Origin: Symsagittifera roscoffensis
Lineage: Eukaryota; Xenacoelomorpha; Acoela; Convolutidae
Direction of reading: 5' to 3'
Assembly: GCF_963678635.1 (NCBI RefSeq)
Contig: NC_087065.1
Coordinates: forward strand, 57,872,754-57,936,753
DNA length: 64,000 nucleotides
The translations under genes were made by a program, and so were the position numbers. Below are positions 42,311 through 54,261 of this stretch, one piece after another; the stretch's first letter is position 1; each line of letters opens with the position of its first letter. Under the pieces are notes generated by a model. It had not been told where the DNA came from and ran no database searches. It saw only the letters and a program-made list of their open reading frames with translations.

Positions 42311-45300
42311 AAGAGCGCCAAAATCTGATGTTTTGACTAAGAACATTGAATTCCATTTGTAATTTGTTATGGTAGAAACTCTAAGTGTTCTTTGTTATGT
42401 TTTGAAGCAAAGTTTATGATGCCGCGCCTAAGGAATTTGGATCAATTAACATGCAACGTCATTAAAAACGTGCACTTTTGTCTTATTTTGATCCGCAAAA
42501 AAGATTTTCTGTGGTCATTTGGGATATGGGTAAAAAAATTTTAAAATAGTTTTCGGCAATTTTGAACAACATTTTTTTCGGCTCAGCTGTACTTAAGGCC
42601 TTCTTGTACTGCCGCCATTTTTCGCTTTAAATTGATCACCCTCAACCAAATTAATCTTTGCAATGTAAACTTGAAAAGTTTCGCTCTGTACTTTTGTTTA
42701 CAGTAACTGATTATAAAGATTTTTAGTGCAAAAATGTTGCAAAACATAATCGATTATGAACATCAGTTTTAAATTTCAAATCCATTTTTATTGGATTATA
42801 ATCTTTTTTTTCATACCAATTTAATCCATGATATTTATTTTGTCTACCATTTTAATTGATTTTTTCCCAACTTAAATTGATGATAATCAATTTTTTTGCA
42901 CAAAAGTTCATTATAATCTATTGTTCTGCGGAAAAAAATGTTTAGTTAGCTTGTTGCTCTTTTTCTACAAAACTATGACAAATTAAAAAAAGAAATTGAA
43001 CAAAATTTTAAACAACCTTATACGAAGAAAAGGAAAGTGATGAGAGCCTGATCATAATATAAAACTTGAGAAGTTTTAAAATGACGCGTTTTCAACATAA
43101 TGGCGTTTTCAACATAATGTCAGGATCAGCCGTACATTCCCCCAAATCAACAAACGAAAAAAAATATTTATTTTTCATAAGTTTACTTGTGTATAGCCTA
43201 AACTTCTTCCGAGTTAACCATCTTACCCAACAAAAAATGAAAGAAAAACATTAAATTGTCTAATTAACAAAAACAATATCGCATAGGATAAAAAAAAACA
43301 TTTTTTTGCGCGTTGGTATGAAATGCACAATTTATACAGAAATTTCTTTCAGAAATTAAACATGCCTAGGCAGGGCATTCTATGGCAGATCATTTAGGGG
43401 GAGATTGTACGGCTGATTCACGCTTCATCATAAATTTTCTCAAATAGTATATCCTAATCAGGTTCCGGATAAAGCAGCATGACAGTGTCAAAAATATATA
43501 TATTTTTTCCTTAAGTGCAAAAAAAATCATATTCAACACTGTTTTTACTCAATGTAAGTCCATGACAATTTTAACTCAAATTACTAGACTTCAAAAAGAT
43601 TAATCAGCTAATTAACAGATGCCGCACTTGAAACAAAAAAATTAACCCAGCGCGGCGTCAACATTTTGTGTGGAACGAACACCCCATAGTTTTTCAATCT
43701 TTCCTCTCGGTTTTGCTTCGAAACAAAATAATACTTATGCGAATATTTCGCCTGTGATCACTTTTCGTAAATTACGGTGTTTGAAAGATTGCTATTATGC
43801 GACAACCTGCTCGCCATATATTTGTGCTATAAACGCATTAGCGGATTTTTAATTTGTATCTAAAATCGTTCCAATTTGGATTGAGGCATGCTTTTTTGTC
43901 TAACTAAAATTTTGGTAGTTGCAAACTATATCATTTTATAGTGTACATAGCGTGTGGGGAGATGATCCTAAAAAAATTTCAATTATTTTTTTGTGTATTT
44001 TTTTCTTTTTTTTTCAAAAGTTGCTCTAAATACTTTATTTCAAATTACTCCCTATCAACTAAAACGCAGTCAGAACCTTCAAGGCTTTGTCTTGATACAA
44101 GTAGTCATGTTGATGTTTGAATTTACTTATTTCAATTCATCTAACAGCGCAACTAGTAATATGATTTTCAAGCTTTCCGAATTGAACTTAAAAAGTTTGA
44201 TTAGTTCGTTTATTGAGCAAAGTTCTCTAAATTGCGATCGGAGTAAATTTTTTCTCTTTTTTTTGCAAAGTTATTTCTAAGCAACAAAAGTTTTCTCATA
44301 ACAAGCTAGATTTTTCAGAACAAATACATTTCAACCGGTAACAGAACGCCTTGTAAGTGGAATATAAAAACATTAGAAGCGAGAGTAAGCTCATAAAGCC
44401 TCGATCAAGGTAAAAAGTTGCTCAGACTGAGGCGGTCATTTCAAAGTAAATAAAACTTTTTAGAATCATTTCAATGAACCTTTCAATTTTTTTAAAGTAA
44501 AAATTTTTCATCGTTGAAATGCAATGTAATCTGTACTAAGTGTAAATTTAAAAAGTAAAATGAAGTTAGATTTTTAAAATCCGTTCATATATCGATTTCG
44601 TACGGAAAGTTTTCAATTTGCAACCACACTTATACTAGTATTTCTTAATTCAATTTTTAAGGTATCTAGAATTGGGAGCAAAACTTTAACCTTTGCCTTA
44701 TTTCCTTCTATTCCACTTTTTTGATAAGAGCCACGATATTTAAAAACAACAACGTGACTCGTATTCATTTAAACGTTACTTTTATCTTACAAGTTTTTCA
44801 TACTGTTTTTAGCTTAATCAAAAGTTGGACAAAATTAGTGTTTTTGTCTCATCAACCTTAATTCAGCTGAGCGAGGATTCCAGTTTAAAAACCAAAACAT
44901 CAAAATTTGATTGTCGCGGATTACATATCACAAAATCATTAAAAAGCAGCTCAAACTTATAAGACCAGCTTTTGGTTGCCACCTACAAACTTCAAGTTAA
45001 AATAGAATCTGATCCCATACTAATATATGCGTATTATTGAAATTTTGACTAAAAAAATCACCCTACAAATAAACACAGAAATGTGCTTCTAGAAAAATCT
45101 AAATTGGCTGTAGTGTTTGGTCTTGGCACTCTTTATTCGGAGCAATTGCTTGCCATACACGTATACGAAAACAGTTTGAGCTCTGGCAAATTGTTCGCCA
45201 CTGGAATGTGAATGCAAATTTTGCGTAAAAAACATTTAAGATTTGACAAAAAAAATTAGTTTCAGCATTTAATCGTTTCGGTTGAATCTAATAAAAAGGA

Positions 45301-45950
45301 GCGCACCTTTCTACGACGTTTAGTTTTGTATCGTGACCCGATTCCTAAGGGGGATCCCCTATCATCACGTAAAGCATAATCTTGGGAAGTGAGTCCTTAA
45401 TATTTTGAAGGACCCTCATCCTAAGATTTTGTAAATATACTAAAATTCCAGTCACCTAGCAGAAAACCAAACATAGCGTATCAGGTGATGATTTTGCAAA
45501 AAAAAATAAGTTTGTCTTGTAAATTTCATTTTTTTCCAAGCAAACACCATCCCACAGACTTTAGAGGGCAGTGGGAACTTTCGTGATTCAGGGTTTTGCC
45601 CTGATACGAGCAATCTTGTTTTGTTTTCGATGTTAAAAAAATCTCGAAAGTAAGAAGATGGGTCTGAAAATCTAATCCTTTAGTTAGGCTAACAGTTTCG
45701 AAAAAATAGTTTGTCGCTTGTGCTCTGAATTTATTTATTTTAATGCATTGTTCTATACTTTGCATGGGCAGATCTAAGATTTCTTCAAAAGCGCATATTT
45801 ACAAAAAAATGGGACAACTTTTTTTCTTGTAGACGACTAAAATTAGGTCCTTAGTTTTTAAGAAAAAACGGAAAGACTCAATTTTTGTAAGGCAATTACA
45901 CAAAAAATGCCGTTTCTTGAAACTTTTTGAAAAATGTTTAAAAAAAGCGG
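42311..45950 (+). repeat. Host tandem repeat, copy B (empty-site paralogue)
   Basis: Diverged direct copy of the unit formed by 19,308-19,388 plus 39,195-42,310. At 42,313-42,470 it reads straight through the Polinton 1 insertion point: 'gaagagcgccaaaatctgat', then 'ctctaagtgttctttg' and 'gaagcaaagtttatgatgcc', with no element. No gene is supported within it. Confidence 0.8.
45319..45440 (+). repeat. Solo Polinton terminal-repeat relic (copy B)
   Basis: The counterpart of 41,786-41,905 at the same place in the repeat unit: 'tagttttgtatcgtgacccg', 'cctaagggggatcc', 'ggaccctcatcctaagattt'. It retains the CCTAAG blocks better than copy A. Confidence 0.6.
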
Positions 45951-46073
45951 ATTTTTGACGTTCTTTCCTTCAATAGTAGTCTAAGCTGGTTGTCGAGAAA
46001 TGCAACAAGGGAGACTCTTTGGGTGGTAATGGTAATGAGCTCCTGCTACAATTTTACGGCATCTAATGCCATG

Positions 46074-46290
46074 AGTAGTACTGTATCGTGTCCCGGATTC
46101 TAAGAGATGGTCGTTCCTATGGGGGGTCCTCACGTAAATCAAAATCCTAGGAAAGGGGTCCTAAATTTTTTGGAGGACCCCTATCCTAGGATTTTGTAAA
46201 TGAACGTAAGTTCCCACCCCTGAAGTAAAAAACCCCCTCCTTAGGATCTTGTTAAGCTGACCTAAACAACCGGGACCCGATACAATAATT
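46074..46290 (+). repeat. Polinton 2 left terminal inverted repeat
   Basis: It begins AGTAGTACTGTATCGTGTCC and ends '...ccgggacccgatacaat', so the inner end is the inverse of the outer end. The middle has repeated CCTAGGA-type blocks. It pairs imperfectly with 60,881-61,121. Confidence 0.85.
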
Positions 46291-46658
46291 CCTTCTAATT
46301 CCTTTTAAAGCGGTCCCTTTTCCCGCGATAATTAAAATTAATCGTCCTAATTCCTGAATTTGTTTCGTCCTAGTTTCATGTAGATATCATTACCTGGCTT
46401 TTTTCTTTTTGTCGATGATTTGTCATGCTAATAAGAGTTTGTTATTGAAACTGAACCAAAGTATTTGACACATTTGTTTGAATTAACACTTGGTTTGCGT
46501 CAACTAGTTTATTTGCCTGAAGCTTTTTATATTGAAACAGTGATTGAGCTCAATACGAACATTTTATTAGTGGTAAATTGGAAAAAACCAAAATAAATTT
46601 ATGTCGATGTATAAAAGGACGAGCAGTAAAAGTTATTTCAAAAGATATGTTTCAAAAT
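46291..46658. other. Spacer inside Polinton 2, PolB side
   Basis: AT-rich; no gene. No counterpart of the signal-anchor exon of Polinton 1 was found here. Confidence 0.45.
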
Positions 46659-47167
46659 TTAATGTTTTTTGTTATGGTTTTCTTTTCGCTGTTTTTTAGA
46701 TGGTCTTTCTTCTGAAGCTTTCGATAAAATAACTGGGTTATTTACAAGGGGACGTTCACTGACTCGGCTATTAGAAGCTTCTTCTTCTCGCAGTTTTGAG
46801 TAGTGCCGCTGTAAAAATCCCCAATCCGGAAGTTGAAATTCGGGCGAACTGTTATCAGCTTCATTGTATGAGTTGGCCCATTCGGTGTCCCTGTAAATGT
46901 CTTCTAGAAATGCATTTTCTTCGGCAGCTTTATGGCCAAAGGGAACTGTCAAAATCCCGTCGAAAATGAGAAAACGTTTTGTGTCGACTGATGATAATGC
47001 AAATTTTTTTTGTTTCACTGTCATATTGGTATTACCTTTCGAAACTATATTGTAGTTGTACACTCTCATTGTTTTCCCAGTGAATAAGGTGTCACTGAAG
47101 GTTTGGTGGACCAGTTCTCGCCAAGCATTTCATTTTATTCCTTCGGCACTCGATTTTTGAGTGCCTC
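46659..47167 (-). pseudogene. polB: Polinton 2 PolB exon 3
   Basis: C-terminal polymerase exon; open from 47,069 (MRVYNYNIVSKGNTNMTV) to the stop at 46,659, with PFGH, SPEFQLPDWGFLQ and a Lys-rich end as in Polinton 1. The first part after the acceptor (47,167 down to about 47,070) is frameshifted. It starts at a GTTTAG acceptor. Confidence 0.7.
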
Positions 47168-47511
47168 CTAAACAGAACCAAATTAATATTTCTCTTCTAC
47201 AAGTCAGGGGATAGTTTCATTTCACTACACCAACTCAATTAATACCAATCAAAGTTTGATTCGTTTTACCAAAAAAAGTAGAAGACTCTAAATTATGGTT
47301 AAAAATGGGAGAAGAGAAGAAATAGGTTTTCAGATAAACTAACGTGTAGGCAACATTGTATTATGTTGCCTAAATTAGCTAAATGCCCATAGTTTATTGC
47401 AACAATTTAGGGGAGGGAGGGAGGGAGGTTGGTGGTGGTGGTGGTAATTTTGTTCTGTAAGAAGATAGGAATGGGGCGGTAGGGGTGGCTTTAGTTGGCA
47501 TTTTTACTTAC

Positions 47512-49330
47512 TATTAAGGACGACCGAATTTAGTTTTGGTTTTATGGCGATGAACTCTCTGATCGGCTTCCCACCAGTCTCTTTGAACTTCAGACAACTT
47601 TCTTATTGGTATCGTCAAACAGGAAATGATTCTCATTGTCATTTGAAAAGTCCAAATCAGCTTTCATTTTCTATAAGTCTCGCTAAATTTCGTCAGTTTT
47701 TATGGCAGAACTAAGACTATCCGTGTCGGAGTAAAAAAGTTCCAAGTTTAGATTCGGCTCCTTTTTTGATAATGAAACTGAAACATGAAAAGCTTAGCGA
47801 GGTCTAAGATGGTCGCACCAACTATCATACGTTTGTCCCACAAACATTTTGTTACTGAAAAGCTGATTGTTGCTAATTGAGCGTCAATGATTTGAAAGCT
47901 CTTCATTGTGCTCAGAGCTGATTTTTGTAGAAGTTCTCTCTCATTCTTTACAATCTCCAGCTTTTTTGCTTCCTAACATAGACTCCAATGTCTTACCGAA
48001 AGCTGAATTAACAATTAGCTTGTATAAATTCTCCTGGAATTTATTTACCGCGCCTTTTTGTAGGCGGTTATTGAAGTCTACAAAGGGTGCCATCCAGTGA
48101 CTTTGGCGTACCTCAAGAACTTTTCCGAGGTGAGTTTTTTTCATTCCCAGCTAGTGGTACAACTTTAGGGTAAGGTAATGCAAAACATAACCTTCTTTAG
48201 GATGCAAGGTCTGTAGAAGCTTTGGCACTTTTGGCAGTGTGGTGATTCTCAATTTTCTCAACATGTCGACCTGCTCGTTGCTCATTGCACCGATGTCCAC
48301 TACTTCACGAGAGGGGGCAAGGGGGTAATCAGCAAAGAAGTCGTGAAGCTCTTCGGGTATGGTTAAATTGACTTCAACTATAAAACCCCACTCTGAGGTT
48401 TCGCTGGTGAGCAGTATGTCTGCCAGACTTTTTTCGTCTATTGAAAAATCATTCAATGGAAAAGGGCAGTGTTTCATTATCTCTCCGAACAGTTTGTTTG
48501 CATCAATATTGAGGATATAGTTTGAGATTGTCAAGGATATCTATTTTTCTTCAGATACAGTTATTACAAAAAAAATCCAAATCGCTTTTTGCCAGCGCTT
48601 TGATTATAAAACGTAAGTCAGATTTTGACAAATTATGAGCTACTACTGGGATGTAGTTTGTTGTTTTTCTGTTAACGTTACTTTCATTATGGCCCAACCC
48701 AGGAACTTGTTGGTGTAATGGCAATGATCAAGTACCAATTGATCATTTTCGCAAAAATCGTTCTCGCATATCCCGTTCCAGGTCTGTTATACTGGTGAAA
48801 AAGTAATATTTCCTTTTTTTTACGTAAATTGGTCTCTCTAATGATTCAAGGGAGCTAATTAGCTCTTACATCACATTCGATCCTCTTTCATGCTCAAATT
48901 TTAACAGTTCTTTTTTTCCCAAAATCGATTACTGCTAAGGCGTATCCGCACGGTTGATGGATTTCAATTGTTTGCGTGCTAGATTTTTGCGGATCAAGTT
49001 GCGGTCCGTATACTGGTAAGAGCAGTGACTCCAAATCAAAGTAGATTATTTTCCCAGCTTGGGCATTTTTATCACGATATCTTCGTCTTGGTAGCACAGT
49101 TCTTGATGTCTTCCCATAGTTTCGAATGAAGCGCATTTGTGGAAACATTTGCGACAAATCTCAGATTGGAAGAGCTGCACCTTGTGAAGCACGTACTCGA
49201 CCTTTTTCTGGAGATCATTTGACAACACATAGTGATATTTTGATCCATCTGTGAGCAGCAACAATCCACAACCAGGCTAGTAGTAAATCTGCTCGACTCT
49301 CTTGTGGTCAACAATTCGACATCGTTGAAC
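47512..49330 (-). pseudogene. polB: Polinton 2 PolB exon 2 (deleted and broken)
   Basis: Recognisable pieces in order are Exo I IIYFDLESL with the LPVYGPQLDP stretch (about 49,050-48,900), the Cys/His insertion (about 48,780-48,665), a junction near 48,540, motif A NIDANKLFG (about 48,500), motif [13 protein letters not shown] (about 48,020-47,985) and a damaged motif C with YSDTD (about 47,730). About 0.75 kb containing Exo III and the region between Exo II and motif A is missing compared with Polinton 1. Several stops and frameshifts make it non-functional. Confidence 0.75.
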
Positions 49331-49429
49331 CTGAACAAAAAAGAAATTTTAAATCTAGTTTTGACGTGAAATATAAAGCGGGTTTGAATAGGCGAGAAAA
49401 ACTAATGATGGGTATTACGTATTGCTTAC

Positions 49430-50030
49430 CAAAAGACATTGATTTGACAATTGTTCAGTCTTTCAAGTCTGTCCATATTCATCAGACCCATTGGCTTCTC
49501 GTATTCCCCATTGATTTTCACTATTCCTTCGTTGTTCAGATCGTAGGTTGAGATTTTGTTTTTCTCCAGCCACCGTCTAGATGTGGGTTAGAGTGTGGGT
49601 TCATTCACAACGGTCATCACCTTTAGTGTTGATATTTGTGAGCAGAGTAGAAGCAGCGCTGAGGTGCATCAGGTAGCTCGAGGTAGGATCCTGCTCTTAT
49701 TGTTGAGAAGGCCATGAAACTGAATTACAGTTTTTCTATTCATCGATAGTCCATCCGCTACTATGAGAAGAGAATGAATCGACTTGCTTGACCATATGTT
49801 CAATCAGTTCCAAGTATTGATCCCCAGCTATTTCCTCGAAGAACACTGTCAATGTCTTAGTGTTTAGAAATGGCTTCTAAACACTCTCGAATGATTCGAA
49901 ACACTCATTGCAAACAGTTTGAGGAGGGGGAGGAAGGATCTTATGAACTTTTTGCTCATGTCTTCTCAAGTTTCTTTTAGAGCTCAGTATTTTTCCGCAC
50001 TGTATGAGTTTCAGAAGAATTTCAAAATTG
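49430..50030 (-). pseudogene. polB: Polinton 2 PolB exon 1 (remnant)
   Basis: A decayed N-terminal exon: one recognisable zinc finger with KRNLRRHEQK (about 49,990-49,960), a Pro-rich linker, half of a second finger, then YLELIEHMV and SHSSGW blocks matching Polinton 1. It ends at the donor GTAAGC (49,429). The central part is shortened and frameshifted. Confidence 0.6.
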
Positions 50031-50478
50031 AAGGAAAATGGTTATGATGAAGCAAAAACGAGAAGTGACTAGGACTAAAAACTAAGAGATTTTAGTCCTT
50101 TTTTCTACGTAAATTGGTCTCTCTAATGATTCAAGGGAGCTAATGCGTCATCTAAAGTACAAAAATTAAAGCTTTGAATGATTCAAATTCAGCCTGAATC
50201 TTTTTCTGACTAAATTTAAATGGGAAGCAATAATTTGTTAATGATTTCCAGCCCACTTCTTGGTTTGCTTAAATAGGTATAATAAAAAGTAGAAATATGA
50301 GCTAAAAGTGTGAAATAAAAAAGCCCTCAACTATAATAATAATATGTTGAAACTTGAGATAGTGTTAAATAAAAAGAAAGTTCTTCGAATTGGATATTTT
50401 GATAGTTGCAGATGCATGATAAGCATAGATTGTCATTTGAATATGTTTAAAACATATCAAATCAAAGTTTCTTTCAGT

Positions 50479-50600
50479 GTACCGCGAAACATTAAATATG
50501 ACGTCCTTCGAAATGATAAGGCATGGCCGTTTGGTTTAAGAGGCAATGGCTATCCCGGCGTTGCGCGTCGCTACGCTCCTCGGGAACGCCTCCCGTTCTG
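50479..50600 (-). repeat. GC-rich short repeat, inverted relative to 53,631
   Basis: Its reverse complement matches 53,631-53,760 (cgggaggcgttcccg, gagcgtag, aacgccggg, tagc.attg). It stands out by high GC in an AT-rich context. It may be a small SINE or MITE inserted twice in opposite orientation, within Polinton 2. Confidence 0.65.
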
Positions 50601-51432
50601 TGAATTCAAGTAAATAAAAGTTTTTTTTTCTTTCCAAATTAAAGGAACACTTCAAAATTATAATGAACAAAAATCTTATTAAAAAAGGAAAACTAAACTT
50701 GAAAATGTCTTCAAAATCAGTTAACAAAAATCCAGTAAATTTTATAGGATCTCGAGCACAGTTCTACTGGTCGTGTTCAAAACTTAAAAAATAATAATTT
50801 TTAAACTCTTTTCCCTTCATCTTAAGCTTAAATTATTCGTTCTCATTTTAAATTCAAGTGAATGTGTTATAAAGTTTTTGGGAACTATTTGATGCCTAAT
50901 TAAGACAAGTGTAGAAATTGGAAAACATTCATAGCTCAATCAATGAGAGTAGACGCTTAAAATGTTGTGATTTTTGAAAAAGTTGGATTTTTGTATATAT
51001 ACAAAAAAAAAATTAGGAAAGAAAGTTTTTGTCTCCAAATCCTTTGAAAATATCCTCAATCATTTACCATTGTTTTCAGAGTAGAGTTAAGGGTCATTTT
51101 CAATTTTTGAAAAAAAAACATAAATTTTCATTTTGCCACGTTTTTTACCAAAAAACTGGCCGTTTTACACTCAAAATATGTATATAAACGTAATACAAAG
51201 CAATATTATGGCTTAAGTCACTCTTGGTTACTTTGCGTTAGAACTGGCTAATCCGACCGGGCACCAAGTTTAATGAAAGAGAGCAGAGAGTGTTTGATTA
51301 AAAAGCCAAATAAATATGGTTGGACTACTAACAAGAAAATGTTGGACCCTTCCATATTTATCTTTCTTTTCGAAAGAAAGCAATGTCCTGAAAAGGATAT
51401 TCCAAATGGGTTTCACTAATGAGCAAGTGTAT

Positions 51433-51435
<3 letters not shown>

Positions 51436-51474
<39 letters not shown>
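51436..51474 (+). repeat. (TC)n microsatellite
   Basis: An uninterrupted TC dinucleotide repeat of 39 bases. Confidence 0.98.
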
Positions 51475-51475
<1 letters not shown>

Positions 51476-51799
51476 GCATCCTTCCTGTACTCAAACAACA
51501 ATTTTAGCTAAAATTTATTGTCGATTTATAATTTTTTCTAGTTTTTTTCAAGTTTTTCTCAAACTTTTTGCTAAAATTTTAAAGAGCAAACTTTAATTGA
51601 TCTAATCGGCAAAATTAAAACTGCGACAAATAAAATACACATGGTAAGGTTAAAATTAATCAAACAAAAAAAAACATAAAACCTTGGAATAATAATATTT
51701 GAAACAAAGGAAAGTATTTTGTTTGAGTTATTAGAACTCTCGAAATCGTTTTCCCTTTTTTGACGCATAGCAAGCTGCATTTGGAGGGCTGCCTTGAAT

Positions 51800-52367
51800 G
51801 TGATCTGGGGTCACTAGATCAATTGTTTCCGCACTCGACCTAGTGACCCGCATCTGAATAGGAATTTGAATGTTCTGGAGTTGAAACTGCTCCCCTAACA
51901 AATGACTCGGGAGACATCCCAGTACGCTTCGTGCTCTGCATAATCACAAATACATCCCTCCTGATTTTTATACCACGGCCTCGACTCGCAGTCATACGCA
52001 AAGAGAAGTTTTCTGGGATTTTGCTCGAGTGAGTTTGTATTTTATCTCAGTCTTTTCTAATGCTGGATGGCTCTCGTGAATAGTGCAACTCTCGTACAAT
52101 CTTTTCCGATTCTGTCGAAATAGATCGATGTGATCAAGAGGTGGTAGCAAGATATGAATTTTTGTAGTATACTTTTCGTTTTATTCTCGTCGTTTTCTGG
52201 GGAGCCAAATCATTGAATGTTGATGGATGACTCTCTTTCTGTTGATGGACGACTGCAATCGACTCTCTCGTGTATGTTTGGTAGATAATTGTTCTTTCTC
52301 GATCAGACACTGATATTATTTGTAAAGGAATAGTCATGAATTGAAGATGTTTTAAATTTTGCTTCAA
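51800..52367 (-). pseudogene. Polinton 2 accessory X3 remnant
   Basis: It is open from 52,367 to 52,134 (QFMTIPLQIISVSDRERTII, YQTYTRESIAVV, FNDLAP) and matches X3 of Polinton 1. Beyond the stop, decayed similarity continues to about 51,850. The acidic/NLS-like tail is not recognisable. Confidence 0.6.
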
Positions 52368-52689
52368 TAAAACGACTGAATTACCGAAAGGAAATTAAGA
52401 GAAGGAAAAGTATGAAAAGTTTATTAATGAGAATGAGATCAGGAAAGGGGTGGCATAATTCAATTAGGTCAAAGCTAATAAATTTTTAGGCGAGGCTATT
52501 AACGTAATTTTATTCATTCATTTACGCATGACGCCTGAGGTCATTTTAAGAATGCATATGAAAACCCGATTTATTAGAATTTTGTGATAGCTTTATTATA
52601 CTGGCTACGGGCGAAGACACTCAAGTTCAAGTTTGCTTGATAGTTTGCCAGACATTCTTTGTCATGATTTTAAAGATTCCTTACCATGA

Positions 52690-52930
52690 TTCATAGCAAT
52701 CATTAAAAAGGAAACTTTCGAGTATCCACAAGAAATAACTTTGTCAACTGGTGAATTCGAGTCCTTGGCGGACAATTACAGAAAAATCAAAATATTGACA
52801 GGAGGAAAAAATTTCGGCGTGACTGAAAAAAAAACATAAAAAAGCGAAACATATCTAAAAAAATTATCATGCTCGGAAAAGAAATGCCCAAGTGAAAACG
52901 ATGATAACTTTCGGGTTGTGTAAAATTATT
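52690..52930 (+). pseudogene. Polinton 2 accessory X2 remnant
   Basis: A short segment encodes a TFEYPQEITLSTGEFESLAD-like run followed by NYRKIKIL, equivalent to the VTLTT.DFDCLADNYSKIKKL part of X2 in Polinton 1. Frameshifts follow, with a basic stretch KKLSCSEKKCP and an acidic end. The N-terminal half is missing. Orientation opposite to PolB is preserved, as in Polinton 1. Confidence 0.55.
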
Positions 52931-52959
52931 AACTCGTTAATTAATTGAAACTTCAAAGC

Positions 52960-53578
52960 AAGGGTTGAAGCAATGTATGAGCAATCCCCTGATTATTTCA
53001 AACAATTCCGTAAAAATTACAAAACTTGTCATCCTAAATCATGAACCTAGCTTCTCTGGCTTCGCTTCAAATGCAAAAATTGCGGTATCCTCACATTCGA
53101 AAAAAGTAGATTTTTGCAATTATTCGATTGACAACGAAAAACATTATCATGAGCTGGCCGAATTCACAAAAAAGTCTACCAATTGACTAAAGAAGATGAA
53201 TTCAAAAACGTTCGTTGTCCCCTGCTTCTTTCTACATTCAAATATTTAATTTTGGGTTACTCCAACTATCAATTGTCTGGCTTTTTGATGGAAAAACTGA
53301 AAATAGCTGTGAATTATAACTCCATCAACAATTTAGATGTTATTGATCTTTCAGTTCGCATACGATCGCCTCAAGTTTGCTTCTGCTCGCAAACTAAATC
53401 TGTTCAAACTCAAACTGATATGATTACTAACGTAGCAATTGAACAATTTACTAATATTTTGAATGGTGAAAATGAAGCTGAGTTTTCTAGAATAATTGAC
53501 AGTGGGTATGGTTGTATAGAAATTATTTCAAACACTTTGATTGTGAAATTTATCATGGAGAAGAAATTCAAATTATAA
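52960..53578 (+). pseudogene. Polinton 2 accessory X1 homologue
   Basis: It starts around 52,964 with VEAMYEQSP-like sequence, frameshifts, and is then open 53,183-53,578: CPLLLSTFKYLILGYSNYQL, LMEKLKIAVNYN, SVQTQTDMITNVAIEQF, and IMEKKFKL at the end. It shows what the full C-terminus of X1 looks like and that the codon mutated to TAA in Polinton 1 is CAA here. Confidence 0.6.
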
Positions 53579-53630
53579 ATATTGGCTTTCTTTTGCTCTC
53601 TTGTATTTTAAAAAGATGTTACTACATATG

Positions 53631-53760
53631 CGGGAGGCGTTCCCGAAGAGCGTAGTGACGAGCGTAGTGACGAGAAACGCCGGGTTAGCTATTGGCCGCT
53701 ATACCAAATGTCCATACTTTAATATTTCCAAAGACCTGATATGAAATTTTTTGCGGTTTA
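53631..53760 (+). repeat. GC-rich short repeat, partner of 50,479-50,600
   Basis: It contains a local doubling 'gagcgtagtgacgagcgtagtgacgag'. It is the reverse complement of the other arm. No gene. Confidence 0.65.
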
Positions 53761-53849
53761 CATAAACTTGTAGAAAAAAAAACCTCTAGTTGATAAGAAT
53801 GAATTTTAAAAAATGGTATCAATAAAACAGTTTAGAATAACACATGTTA

Positions 53850-54175
53850 GGCAAATCTTATCAAATCATGATCATTCAGTTTGAAATCTATTGGAAATTT
53901 AATGGTAATTATAAAATGACAACATAAATACAATAAAATCCGCATAAAACTGATTCAGCTGATTGTATTGGTTTTTTCATCAGTAGTTGACTTCCATCGT
54001 GAATTGTACGTCGCATATTCTTGTACAAGAGGGGACAATCCTATAATTTTTTACCAAAAGGTTCTGCGAAGAATATCTGTCCTTCAGCTTGAGCAAAAGC
54101 AACCATTGGGTTACAGGTTGATCCGATGGTGAAGCATTCATAATCATGAACGTATTATCGTTTTTCAGTGCTGAA
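53850..54175 (-). pseudogene. pro: Polinton 2 protease remnant (catalytic residues lost)
   Basis: Recognisable by NDNTFMIMNASPSDQPV, WLLFAQAEGQIFFAEPFG, PIQSAESVLCG and a decayed end. At the catalytic His position the codon reads Gln (TQWLLF) and at the Asp position Glu (FAEPFG); a stop follows soon after. It is certainly inactive. It sits after the capsid gene as in Polinton 1. Confidence 0.75.
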
Positions 54176-54261
54176 GAGCCGGAACACTACCTCTAAAGCG
54201 ATATTTCAATTGTTTACAACGGTTAATAAGTTCCATTAATCGAAGATTATCTATGTCTAGC

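Larger units (their letters stand above)
50031..51790. other. Inserted and filler DNA in Polinton 2
   Basis: No gene. It contains a stray 39-bp exact copy of a PolB segment (50,106-50,144), one arm of a GC-rich inverted repeat (50,479-50,600) and a (TC)n microsatellite (51,436-51,474). The sequence is otherwise AT-rich. Confidence 0.55.

Noticed and set aside
45526-45765. A - strand open frame in the host repeat
   Set aside because: The other copy of the repeat does not keep the frame, and the composition is non-coding.
50479-53760. A complete nested DNA transposon bounded by the GC-rich inverted repeats
   Set aside because: The interior contains only Polinton accessory genes in their expected order, no transposase, and no target duplication was seen, so two separate short insertions are more likely.
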